A stretch of 64,000 nt of DNA, taken from contig CAVZKG010000001.1 in assembly GCA_963775805.1 (NCBI GenBank), positions 1 through 64,000 of the forward strand, read 5' to 3'. This DNA comes from JAFAMB01 sp963775805 (GTDB lineage Bacteria > Verrucomicrobiota > Verrucomicrobiia > Chthoniobacterales > JAFAMB01). Positions 36,191-44,681 of this stretch are shown here, piece by piece. The number at the start of each line of letters is the position of its first letter. The stretch's first letter is position 1. The notes beneath the pieces were generated by a model. That model was not told the DNA's origin and ran no database searches. It saw nothing but the letters and a program-made list of their open reading frames with translations. Both the position numbers and the translations under genes were made by a program.

Positions 36191-36973
36191 TCATTTAATG
36201 GGCGTCGATCGTCGGGAAGAGCCTTCTCGGGCACAGCCGCAAAACGACCGGCCAACCGCCAACGCCAAGACGATAATTCCTACCACCAACAACCCCCGCT
36301 TGATCCAGAGGCGACCATTCGGCGCGTCCCAATCAGTCGTCGGAACGGGAAGAGAGCGCAGGATATCCGCCCGGATCAGTCTTTCGCTTTCAGGGTCAAG
36401 ATGCGCGTCATTTTTCAGTAGCATCAATGCGGGATCGCCCACTCGCATCCCGACTCCAATCATCGCCGCAGTGGGGCTATCCGCGAACAATCGTCTCTTA
36501 CCGAATGCGCGTTCCACCAGGCTTGTGCAGTCTTCACCAAAAAACGGCCGGCCTTCGAGGTGATTCAGGAATTCGACGACTTCATTTGCGATACCGTCGT
36601 CAATGTTCCGGAAACAGGTCGCCGGAATTGTGACATCCCAGCCGGCGTGATCCCGTGTTTTGAATGTCTCGAGCGGAGTCCAATTCAAGCCATCGACAAA
36701 GTTTTCTCGCGGTGTTCCGAAGAGCTGTTCGACCACGAATTGGCGACCATCGGCAAGTTCCACATGCAATCCCGCATGCATCGCAAGTGGCTCAGAATCA
36801 ATTTCCCTGCCAATGCCCGCCAAATGCAGATCCAGCATTTCAACCGGCCGAATGATCCAAGCGCCGAGCCAACTTGTCTTATCGCTCTGAGCGATCACGC
36901 CGTGAAGCTTCACGACTTGCCCAGGACGAAATGCCTCCGATGGCGGTAAGTTTTCGGGATTAGATATTTGCAT
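36191..36973 (-). CDS. Membrane-anchored papain/LRAT-like protein, putative
   Basis: The 260-residue protein has MHAGLHVELADGRQFVVEQL, in which a His sits in a beta-strand context, and GEDCTSLVERAFGKRRLFAD, in which a Cys begins a helix. This H...NC/DC layout is characteristic of LRAT/NlpC-P60-like folds. A membrane helix lies near the C-terminus (LWIKRGLLVVGIIVLALAVG, residues about 222-243), leaving a short basic tail. Topology and activity are inferred. No family name can be assigned with confidence. The gene is divergent from the element at 37066. Confidence 0.5.
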   Translation of the reverse strand: MQISNPENLPPSEAFRPGQVVKLHGVIAQSDKTSWLGAWIIRPVEMLDLHLAGIGREIDSEPLAMHAGLHVELADGRQFVVEQLFGTPRENFVDGLNWTPLETFKTRDHAGWDVTIPATCFRNIDDGIANEVVEFLNHLEGRPFFGEDCTSLVERAFGKRRLFADSPTAAMIGVGMRVGDPALMLLKNDAHLDPESERLIRADILRSLPVPTTDWDAPNGRLWIKRGLLVVGIIVLALAVGRSFCGCAREGSSRRSTPIK

Positions 36974-37065
36974 CTTTGAATCGCAATCGGCCGTTCGTCG
37001 TTTCGATCACCGATGACATTTGACGGGCGACAATGAAAGGTCAATCGACGAAAAAAAGATTGCTT

Positions 37066-37285
37066 CAGAGAAGAAGCTGTCAGTGTCAGTTGCCGGTTAT
37101 CGGTTGTTGGAAGAACCAGGGGCGAATATCGGTATGTAGTTCGCAGAAATATGATGGTCCGCGCAGCGGAACGGTGGCTCGGGAATCCATCATATTCCTG
37201 CGAGCTACTTACCGATAATCATCCCTAGCTCTTAGGAAGAATGACAACCGGCAACTGACACTGGCAACTTCCACTTAAGCGCGAT
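37066..37285. repeat. MITE-like inverted-repeat element, copy 2
   Basis: About 220 bases with imperfect inverted arms of about 80 bases: the left arm (GTCAGTGTCAGTTGCCGG to AATATGATGG) pairs with the right (CCATCATATT to CCGGCAACTGACACTGGCAA). The loop contains GTCCGCGCAGCGGAACGG. A related element is at 34937-35092 and an end fragment (ACAACTGACAACTGACACC) at 17035-17054. The rest of 36974-37741 has no supportable gene; a 30-codon frame at 37380-37472 is probably chance. Confidence 0.65.
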
Positions 37286-37741
37286 CGGATGCTAGCCTGG
37301 GCTCTAGTTCCCCGCAGATGATTGTTTGATCCATGCCCTGCGGGAACTAACAATCCATTAAATTGAAGGTGCACGGGAAATGTCCCGCATGACCAAGGCA
37401 TTCTTCAAAGAGCTTTATGCCCACAATCTCAAGGTGTCGAAAAACAAGGAAGATAGTAAGCACTGGGCATAGGGCAAGAGAGTGGCCACTCAGCGCGATT
37501 TCTGAAGCTGCAGGCGCGATCGGATCTCAGGAATCCATTACAGGCGAGGACCAGCGCTGAAAGCGCGTGGGAATATGCCTCTGGGATTGAATGTCTGCGG
37601 AAGCAAGTATACGAAGCCATGCTAACGTTTCAGGCAACATGTTTGGAGGGATTGAATCATAGGTCGTTTACGCTAGGACCGCGGCGATCTGCATCTTCGG
37701 CCAGGCACGCCCGGATTTCTTTGCCGACAATATGCAGCCGT

Positions 37742-38350
37742 CTACTCGTCTATCTGCGGGGGATGATGGTGCCTCCCCGGCAGAAAATGAAAGACCAATA
37801 GCAACCAATAGACGTTGACCGCAGTTTCAGGTCTGAAGAACGCCAGTGCGATTGAGGCTAGGGAGATTGCGACCGGAATCATCGTACGGCGGCGCATATG
37901 CGCGATCCACTGGGGCGTCAGTTGGTTGTGAGTTAATTCGGGATGATGCGAAAGAAAGAGGAGATTCAAGAGGAAGAGTAACGACAGAAGCAAAAGATTT
38001 GTTCCGTAAACTACGACCGGAATGCGAAGATGGTAATGGCCAGAGAGCAGGTTGGTTGAGAACGGCAAAAAGGTTACGAAGAGCAGAAAAAGCAAATTCA
38101 ACCAGAGCAGCGATCGGTTGACCCTACGCACGAAATGATACAGGGAATGGTGGGCGATCCAGTAGGTGCCTAAAACGATGAAACTGAGAACGTAAGTTGA
38201 GAAATGGGTGCGCAGTTCGCGAAGCTGCCGCCACATCTCTGAGTCGGTACTCAATTTAACCCCTTCGGGGAGTTTCAAATCCAAAACCAAGAGGGTCATC
38301 GCAACCGCAAAGATTCCATCGATCAAAGCTGCGATTCGTGATTTCTCCAT
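37742..38350 (-). CDS. TMEM175-like (DUF1211) potassium channel protein
   Basis: From ATG 38350 the product starts MEKSRIAALIDGIFAVAMTL, the conserved first helix of bacterial TMEM175/DUF1211 proteins (R-x-x-A-x-x-D-G-x-F-A-x-A). Six hydrophobic helices are recognisable across about 202 residues, with a paired His region YWIAHHSLYHFVRRVN after helix 3. Such proteins form leaky potassium channels without the TVGYG filter. The tail GRHHHPPQIDE is His-rich. An upstream ATG at 38374 is an alternative start. The gene is divergent from the amidotransferase. Confidence 0.8.
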   Translation of the reverse strand: MEKSRIAALIDGIFAVAMTLLVLDLKLPEGVKLSTDSEMWRQLRELRTHFSTYVLSFIVLGTYWIAHHSLYHFVRRVNRSLLWLNLLFLLFVTFLPFSTNLLSGHYHLRIPVVVYGTNLLLLSLLFLLNLLFLSHHPELTHNQLTPQWIAHMRRRTMIPVAISLASIALAFFRPETAVNVYWLLLVFHFLPGRHHHPPQIDE

Positions 38351-38584
38351 CGCCCATTTTAAGAACCGACGCACCCGGGGTGTCGAGCGGTTTTGCGCTG
38401 GAACAGCTCCATCTCATTCAATATTCGATCGAGGATTTTGATCCCATGGCTCCCGCCATGGGATCAGAAACATTGCCACTCCGTGGCAATTGCTCTGCAG
38501 TTCAAAGGCGCCTGCCAGCTTCAGAAACGCTCGCAAATACGGTGAAATTAAGCTTCGTTGCGTAAAAGAATTCAGGGTCAATCT

Positions 38585-39295
38585 GTGAACCTTCACGTAC
38601 TTCAACATGTCGATTTTGAGGGCCCCGGCCGAATTGGCGTTTGGGCCTCTAAAAGAGGTCATCGGTTATGGACAACACATTTTTATCGCGACGAATTACC
38701 GCCCGATATGGCCACGATCGATGGGCTGATAATCATGGGCGGGCCGATGAATGTTTATGAAATTGAAGAGTTTCCATGGCTGCATTCGGAGAAAAGCTTT
38801 ATCAAAAGCTTTTTGCCGACAGGAAAACCGGTATTGGGTGTTTGCCTAGGGGCTCAGCTGATCGCAGAGATCTCCGGGGCAAAAGTCTTCCCGCACAAAG
38901 GCCCTGAAATCGGCTGGTTCCCCGTGGAATTTACTCCGGACGCGAGAGTAAGATTCCCTAATTTGCCGGCATCCATTCCAGTCTTGCATTGGCATGGAGA
39001 CACTTTTGAACTGCCTTCTGGCGCTCATCGATTCGCACAGAATGAATGGTGTACCGAGCAAGGGTTCCACCTAGGTGAACGTGTCCTGGCGTTGCAATTT
39101 CATCTCGAAGCCGGTCCAAAGGAATGTATTCAGATGGTCGAACGCGCTGGAACCGATTTATCAAACGGAGGATCTGCAGTACACAGTTCGGATTCAATTA
39201 TCGATGGAAGTTGGCGTTACTCAGACGGAGCCGAAACGGTTCTTTACTCGATCCTTGATGGGCTTTTTAAGAATCCACGTCGCGGGGCGGAATAG
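38585..39295 (+). CDS. Class I glutamine amidotransferase (GMP synthase-like)
   Basis: A GTG at 38585, six bases after an AGGG, gives a 236-residue GATase-1 protein. The catalytic Cys is in GVCLGAQLIAEISG, and the His and Glu follow in LALQFHLEAGP. GLIIMGGPMNVYEIEEFPWL is the typical oxyanion loop of stand-alone type 1 amidotransferases of the GuaA-N-like family. These transfer ammonia from glutamine to an unknown acceptor, or hydrolyse gamma-glutamyl compounds. The acceptor cannot be deduced from neighbours. It converges with the Gfo/Idh/MocA gene. Confidence 0.82.
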   Translation: MNLHVLQHVDFEGPGRIGVWASKRGHRLWTTHFYRDELPPDMATIDGLIIMGGPMNVYEIEEFPWLHSEKSFIKSFLPTGKPVLGVCLGAQLIAEISGAKVFPHKGPEIGWFPVEFTPDARVRFPNLPASIPVLHWHGDTFELPSGAHRFAQNEWCTEQGFHLGERVLALQFHLEAGPKECIQMVERAGTDLSNGGSAVHSSDSIIDGSWRYSDGAETVLYSILDGLFKNPRRGAE

Positions 39296-39355
39296 ACTCA
39301 AGGAACGACATACGCGATATACGACGTATACGACCTATATGACTTATGTGTCGTA

Positions 39356-40540
39356 TCAGTTGGGCTTGCGCAGTAGCTTTCTGGCATCTTCCTGGGCAAG
39401 GGCAGGGAACGTTGATCCCGGAATGCCGATTCGGACGGGTTCTCCCGATTCCGCCGACTCGATCATCCCGAGCATGACCGCGAGTGCATGCAGCGCGAAG
39501 CGCCCTGAGCACCGATGGGGGCGCCCGTCGACGATGGCATTCGCCATTTCGGCAAGACCAAGTGAACGATAGTTCGCTACGACAGGATTTCCGACGGGAT
39601 AATTGATCCCTCCGAATGTCTTGTCATAGGTTGGATGGACGAGCCATTCTTCCTGCGCCGCAGCCAAAGCGACACTCTTCGGATCGTGTATATTCAACAG
39701 CTCGCTATTAGTTGAGAGTTCTACGTCTCCACCGAATGTGTCTGGGTCCGGCACCCGAAGCGACGCCAACGTCCCATGGAGCTCGATCGGTCGAACGCCG
39801 TGCCTCCAAACGTCCCAGCTTGCAAGGAAGCTGACGTTGGCCCCGTTGATGAAAGTCAGTATGGCGTTCAGGGTGGTGAAAGTGCCGACTGAAAAGGTCT
39901 TGCCTTTGTTAGGTCCTTCGGCGCCGAACCGGCGTTTGACCGGGCTAATTTGCCCAACGGCCCGGACTTCACGGACCGGCCCAAGCAGCGCCGTCAGGGC
40001 GGAGATATAATATGGACCGAGATCCAAAACTGGTCCCGCGCCTTTCTGATAAAAGATAGTAGGATTCGGATGCCAATGTTCCATTCCTTTACTCATCACG
40101 GCGGCCAGACCTGTGATGATCTGTCCGACGCCACCTTCCTCGATCAGGGCTTTGGCGGTCTGCAGACCCGCACCCAGAATTGTATCTGGAGCCGAACCGA
40201 CACGTATTCCTTTCGCGTCTGCTTCGTCCATCAGCGTGATGCCATCCTCGAGGGAAGTCGCCAGCGGTTTTTCACCGTAGACATGTTTTCCTGCGGCAAT
40301 GGCAGCGCGGGAAATTGCCGCATGGGCGGTGGGAAGAGTTAGGTTCAGGATAATATCGACATCGCGCGCGGCGAGGAGATCTCCGACGCTCATCTCTCGT
40401 AGCGAGTATTTCTGGGCTGTCCGCGCGCTTGCTTGCGGCAAAGCGTCCGCACACGCGACGATTTCAATGTCCTTAAAGAGCTTCGAGTTCCTGATGTAGA
40501 TATCGGAAATATTCCCGCAGCCGATGATACCAATCCGCAT
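39356..40540 (-). CDS. Gfo/Idh/MocA-family oxidoreductase
   Basis: ATG 40540 places the Rossmann motif MRIGIIGCGNISDIYI at the N-terminus. GKHVYGEKPLATSLEDG carries the EKP motif with the catalytic Lys, and GPVLDLGPYYISALTALLG carries the conserved D-x-G-x-Y/H motif. At about 394 residues it is a normal-length family member. These enzymes oxidise or reduce sugars and inositols with NAD(P). It is third in a minus-strand sugar module, behind a periplasmic binding protein and a TIM-barrel isomerase, so it probably acts on the imported sugar. Confidence 0.88.
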   Translation of the reverse strand: MRIGIIGCGNISDIYIRNSKLFKDIEIVACADALPQASARTAQKYSLREMSVGDLLAARDVDIILNLTLPTAHAAISRAAIAAGKHVYGEKPLATSLEDGITLMDEADAKGIRVGSAPDTILGAGLQTAKALIEEGGVGQIITGLAAVMSKGMEHWHPNPTIFYQKGAGPVLDLGPYYISALTALLGPVREVRAVGQISPVKRRFGAEGPNKGKTFSVGTFTTLNAILTFINGANVSFLASWDVWRHGVRPIELHGTLASLRVPDPDTFGGDVELSTNSELLNIHDPKSVALAAAQEEWLVHPTYDKTFGGINYPVGNPVVANYRSLGLAEMANAIVDGRPHRCSGRFALHALAVMLGMIESAESGEPVRIGIPGSTFPALAQEDARKLLRKPN

Positions 40541-40648
40541 CAATAAACTCCTCTCTAACGCCATGGATCGCGGCTTCTGGTGGCGCTTCCAACGCCGCTG
40601 TACCAATCTCGGATTTGGTGCGCGAGGTCCCTTGTTTGAACGATAGCC

Positions 40649-41491
40649 TCAAACATAGCCGGCCGGTGCAGCGTTGCTCACAAACGCAAGTCTTTCCTTG
40701 GCTTCGGCCGGCTTCAGCGCGTGGAGGATAATGGCCCCATCGAATCCGGATCTCTTCATCAATTCCAGGTAATAGGGATAATCGAGCCGACCGAGCCCGG
40801 CCGGCACATGCCCGGCCTCTCCATCTTTATCAAGATCTTTAGCGTGTGCCAGAGCGATATCGGAACCCAGGAGTTCGAATGCTTCGTCGAGTATTTTCCG
40901 CATATTCGGCAACTGGCCGCGCTGAAAAATGTTGGCTCCATCCATGACTATCTTCAACTGTGGCGATTTGACCTCGTCGAGAAGCCGCCGAGCTTTCTGC
41001 ACTGAATTAATCGTGTTTCCGACTTCAGTCTCGACTCCGAGCGTCACTCCATGATTTTCAGCGACGCGCACTGCCGCTTCCATTTGCACAAGCAAGTCTG
41101 CCCACGCTTCGGGAGTGTCATTGTCCGGGTGGCGTCGCCACATGCTGCTGGTGTCACGCGAGCCGGTACAGAGCGTGACAACCTTCGTCCCTAACCTCGG
41201 AGCGAAAGCAATCACGCGGTTCAAGGCTTCCGCGCCCGCCGTACGCACCTTCGGATCAAGATCGATCATATTATAGGTACCGGAAAGCGCGGCCAGCTTG
41301 AGCTTCCGGTCCGAGAAACCGTAACGAATGGCGTCCACGGTCTCTAGCGATAGCTCTTTCGGAAAGGTTTCTCCAACAGCGGAGACCAGATCAAACTGCA
41401 CAGAGACGGCGCCCGTTGCGGCAATCGCGTCGAGGTTTGCGCTGAGAGAGTCGGAGGGGAACTCTGGGGAGAGTAATCCTAATGAGGCCAT
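40649..41491 (-). CDS. Sugar phosphate isomerase/epimerase (xylose isomerase-like TIM barrel)
   Basis: A 280-residue AP-endonuclease-2/xylose-isomerase-like barrel. Metal-ligand regions are recognisable: GVTLGVETEVGNTINS (Glu), QLKIVMDGANIF (Asp), IALAHAKDLDKDG (His) and the end GAIILHALKPAE. It starts 12 bases after the binding-protein stop and is therefore cotranscribed with it. Members interconvert keto and aldo sugars or inosose. Together with the Gfo/Idh/MocA protein it suggests an inositol-like or rare-sugar pathway. Confidence 0.85.
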   Translation of the reverse strand: MASLGLLSPEFPSDSLSANLDAIAATGAVSVQFDLVSAVGETFPKELSLETVDAIRYGFSDRKLKLAALSGTYNMIDLDPKVRTAGAEALNRVIAFAPRLGTKVVTLCTGSRDTSSMWRRHPDNDTPEAWADLLVQMEAAVRVAENHGVTLGVETEVGNTINSVQKARRLLDEVKSPQLKIVMDGANIFQRGQLPNMRKILDEAFELLGSDIALAHAKDLDKDGEAGHVPAGLGRLDYPYYLELMKRSGFDGAIILHALKPAEAKERLAFVSNAAPAGYV

Positions 41492-41503
41492 GAATTTGGG
41501 TGG

Positions 41504-42460
41504 TTACTTCGTCGCGCCACCCTGCATAACCTTTAGGTAAATCGGAGCCTTATCCTTCTCGTAAAGAGTGCCGACGGTGATATCGAAACCAGGAGGGATT
41601 CCAGCCGCTGTCATCGACGCCATGGACAACGCCATATAACTCGTGGCCTGTGGATCCTGCCACATCGCTGCGTTCACGTAGCCGTCGATCACTTCTTGTG
41701 CCGTGTCGCTGGAATTGCCCCAGCCAACGACCGGTATCTCACCAGGCTTGATCCCAACCTGATCAAACACACGCTTGATGCTCCCACTGACGAGGTCGCC
41801 GATACAATAAATTGCTTTAATTTTGCTTCGATTGGCGGTCAGGTAATCGGACATTCGATTAATGACCTCAGCCTGGTCCAGCTTGGCTTCAGTGATCTCC
41901 GTGGTTATTCCGAGAGGCTTGAACACCGAATCGTAGCCCTGTGTTTGCAATGTCTGATAGGTTGCTCCGGGCACCTCAACGGGCGTCCAGACAAAATCTC
42001 CTTTTTTGACAAAATTATGGTCGACCAGATAATTCGCCAATCGCCGGCCGGCAGCGACATTGTCTCCCCCAACGTAGGCGTCGCGACCGCTCGCCTTATC
42101 ATCCGTGTTCATGATGATCACGGGAATACCACTGGCATGCGCCTCCGCGATGACCTTCGTCAAACTCCCTGGGTCAGGAGTGCTGGTGACAATCCCCTTT
42201 GCATGAGCCGCGATTGCGGCCCGGAAAGCTTCCTGGTGTGCCGGAACATCACCACTGTGGAACGATGTGCGAACTTCGTTGCCGGTGTCTTTTGCCCATT
42301 GCTCAGCCCCTTGAAGAAATAATGTCCAGACAGGGTCGGCAGGTGATCCGTGTGAGATCCAGTAGAAAGTCGATTTCGCAGTCTGGGCTGTGCCGACGAG
42401 CGGAAACAGAAAGGCGCTTGTGGCCAAAATGAGGGTCGTTAGGAAGAATCGTTTGAGCAC
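41504..42460 (-). CDS. Sugar ABC transporter periplasmic binding protein (RbsB-like)
   Basis: A 318-residue type I periplasmic binding protein. The signal peptide is MLKRFFLTTLILATSAFLFP up to GTAQ. The Peripla_BP_4 core includes GIVTSTPDPGSLTKVIAEAH, GIPVIIMNTDD, YVGGDNVAAGRRLANYLVDH and IPVVGWGNSSDTAQEVIDGY. It would deliver a sugar to an RbsC/RbsA-type importer, but no permease is present and the only ATPase nearby (31591-32181) is truncated. It is first in the operon with the TIM barrel and dehydrogenase genes. 42461-42701 upstream contains no gene. Confidence 0.88.
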   Translation of the reverse strand: MLKRFFLTTLILATSAFLFPLVGTAQTAKSTFYWISHGSPADPVWTLFLQGAEQWAKDTGNEVRTSFHSGDVPAHQEAFRAAIAAHAKGIVTSTPDPGSLTKVIAEAHASGIPVIIMNTDDKASGRDAYVGGDNVAAGRRLANYLVDHNFVKKGDFVWTPVEVPGATYQTLQTQGYDSVFKPLGITTEITEAKLDQAEVINRMSDYLTANRSKIKAIYCIGDLVSGSIKRVFDQVGIKPGEIPVVGWGNSSDTAQEVIDGYVNAAMWQDPQATSYMALSMASMTAAGIPPGFDITVGTLYEKDKAPIYLKVMQGGATK

Positions 42461-42701
42461 TTTGGGGGATCCTTGGTTGGGGGTTGCGGTTTACTTACTA
42501 CGTTCAGAATTGAATGAAAAGTTTTTGTTCGCTCTAAAGGCGGGAACGCGAAGGCAGAATTAAGAAAGAAAGTATTGCCTGGAAGATCTTTTGTACTTCT
42601 TAATTCTTACTTCCCCCACTCATGAGGCACCGCAAATGCTGCAAGCAGACCAGGAAAACGATTCAATCGCACCGATAACATTTCGGACTGAGTGACATAT
42701 T

Positions 42702-44147
42702 ATGAATTTATTCAGATGCAAACCAACCGAGCGATTGCTTGAGGAAGAGGAGAACTCGCAGTCGCTGAAGAGGGTGCTAAACGGGTTTCACCTCATCCTT
42801 TTAGGCATCGGATGCATCGTCGGCACAGGCATTTTTGTGCTGACGGGAACCGCGGCTGCACAGCATGCCGGACCGGCACTGGCGATTTCTTTTGTCATCT
42901 CCGGGCTTGGCTGTCTCTGTTCGGGCCTCTGTTATGCCGAATTCGCGTCGATGATTCCACTTTCCGGAAGCGCTTACAGTTACGCGTACGCTACAATCGG
43001 AGAATTTATTGCGTGGATCATCGGGTGGGACTTGATCCTGGAGTATTTGGTAGGTGCTGCCACCGTCGCTACCGGATGGTCTGGCTACGCAGTCAAGCTA
43101 ATCGGACAATTTGGTTTTCAAATTCCGGCTCAGCTTTCTCAGTCCGCATTAAGTTTCGAAGGAGACCATTTATCGGTAACTGGCGCCCTTTTCAATCTGC
43201 CGGCGGTTTTTGTTATCGTATTAATTACATGCATTTTGATCGTTGGGATCCAGGAATCGACTCTGGTCAACTCGATCATCGTTGCAGTGAAATTGGCTGT
43301 TGTTGTTGCATTCATTATCTTTTGCTTCCCTCATGTAAAGCCTTCCAACTGGGTGCCGTTCATCCCACCGAACACCGGGCATGTGGGTGTTTTCGGGTGG
43401 ACCGGAATTCTTGCAGCAGCTGGGGTTATCTTCTACGCCTACATTGGGTTTGACGCGGTCTCCTGTGCCGCTCAAGAGGTCATAAAGCCGAGTCGCGATC
43501 TCCCGATCGGGATACTCGGATCTCTATTAATTTGCACAGTTCTTTATATACTGGTCTCTCTCGTATTAACCGGAATCGTTCCGTACGCTGAACTGAATGT
43601 CCCGGCACCAGTCGCGCTGGCAGTAGAGCGCTGCGGACCCGCTTTGGCCTGGTTGCGGCCGTGTATCGAAATCGGCGCGCTCGGCGGTCTGAGCTCAGTC
43701 GTTTTAGTTCTGCTCTTGGCGCAACCTCGGATTTTTCATCGGATGGCGATGGACGGTCTTTTCCCAAAAATTTTTGCACAAGTGCATCCGAAATTCCGGA
43801 CACCGACAACGACTACGTTACTGTCAGGATTTTCTGCGGCTGTTCTGGCCGGTGTTTTTCCAATAGATGTTCTTAGCTCGATGGTATCGATCGGGACATT
43901 GCTCGCGTTTACAATTGTGTGTATAAGCGTTGTGATTCTTCGAAAAACGAGACCGGAGTTGGAACGTCAATTTCGAACGCCGTGGGTCCCTTTCATTCCG
44001 ATTGCAGGGGCGATCATTTGTGTGGGTCAGATGCTCTTTCTACCTTTGGCCACTTGGATTCGTTTAGTCGTGTGGTTGGCGATCGGCATGGTGATCTACT
44101 TTGGTTACGGATATAAACACAGCCATCTGAATCGGCGGCGCAAATAA
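42702..44147 (+). CDS. APC-family amino acid permease (CAT/YfnA type)
   Basis: A 481-residue transporter with about 12 membrane helices. Helix 1 carries LILLGIGCIVGTGIFVLTGT, the GIGxxxGTGIF substrate site of the APC superfamily, and helix 2-3 carries CYAEFASMIPLSGSAYSYAY. FFAYIGFDAVS-like sequence (IFYAYIGFDAVSCAAQEV) marks helix 6. The length and motif set match bacterial cationic amino acid transporter homologues. No signal for the exact amino acid is visible. It is monocistronic and followed by a hairpin repeat. Confidence 0.9.
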   Translation: MNLFRCKPTERLLEEEENSQSLKRVLNGFHLILLGIGCIVGTGIFVLTGTAAAQHAGPALAISFVISGLGCLCSGLCYAEFASMIPLSGSAYSYAYATIGEFIAWIIGWDLILEYLVGAATVATGWSGYAVKLIGQFGFQIPAQLSQSALSFEGDHLSVTGALFNLPAVFVIVLITCILIVGIQESTLVNSIIVAVKLAVVVAFIIFCFPHVKPSNWVPFIPPNTGHVGVFGWTGILAAAGVIFYAYIGFDAVSCAAQEVIKPSRDLPIGILGSLLICTVLYILVSLVLTGIVPYAELNVPAPVALAVERCGPALAWLRPCIEIGALGGLSSVVLVLLLAQPRIFHRMAMDGLFPKIFAQVHPKFRTPTTTTLLSGFSAAVLAGVFPIDVLSSMVSIGTLLAFTIVCISVVILRKTRPELERQFRTPWVPFIPIAGAIICVGQMLFLPLATWIRLVVWLAIGMVIYFGYGYKHSHLNRRRK

Positions 44148-44175
44148 AGGCATCGGGCCGTCTTTGACGCGATGA

Positions 44176-44196
44176 ATATTGCATCTCGTGCAATAT
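44176..44196. repeat. Hairpin repeat, copy C (ATATTGCA..TGCAATAT)
   Basis: An 8-base-arm perfect hairpin with loop TCTCG, 28 bases after the permease stop. Same family as 23230-23248. Without a T tract its action as a terminator is uncertain. Confidence 0.55.
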
Positions 44197-44231
44197 CCAG
44201 GCTGGACATCCGGTTATTCTACGAAACGCGA

Positions 44232-44531
44232 ATGGTGACTGCAGACAAGAAGGTGCCTTTTGTGTGCGTCGGAGCCAGCAATTTAGGTGGCTCCCATCTG
44301 TTTTTTAGGAGGGATATGAACGAATCCGAGTTTCGGGAGATGGTCGAAGTGTGCCAGTCGGACGTGGAACTGTTCAATGCGGAGATAGAACGCTTGGCGG
44401 ACCACTTTCCCGATCCGGGCGACTTTTCTGTAACTCTTACCTTGATCGGCGGTGAGGAATTCGAATTTGCGGATATCGATCGATTTCGCCTCTGGCATGC
44501 TTCCAGACAAACCGGTGTGGACCTGTCGTAG
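44232..44531 (+). CDS. Hypothetical protein (99 aa) preceding the SLOG/TIR operon
   Basis: The ATG at 44232 is preferred because the frame further upstream crosses a hairpin repeat. The 99-residue product is acidic (EFREMVEVCQSDVELFNAEI) and ends FADIDRFRLWHASRQTGVDL. No domain, signal or membrane segment is recognised. It lies 150 bases before the first gene of the large plus-strand cluster and shares its direction, so it might belong to it, but the gap and a lack of known relatives leave this open. Confidence 0.4.
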   Translation: MVTADKKVPFVCVGASNLGGSHLFFRRDMNESEFREMVEVCQSDVELFNAEIERLADHFPDPGDFSVTLTLIGGEEFEFADIDRFRLWHASRQTGVDLS

Positions 44532-44681
44532 CCTTCCTCTTTCCTCCACCGAACCACCACGATTTTAAAGGAGTGGCTCTCGTTCAGCCGACCTGAAGAG
44601 GATTGACGGCAACGGGCTTGCTTGGCTACAGGCTCCTGTTCTGTCAAGATTCTGGGAATCGTTTTGCAACGGCTTCCTATC

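Noticed and set aside
37380..37472. 30-codon ORF in the gap upstream of the TMEM175 gene
   Set aside because: Too short and isolated to support; no conserved motif or RBS.
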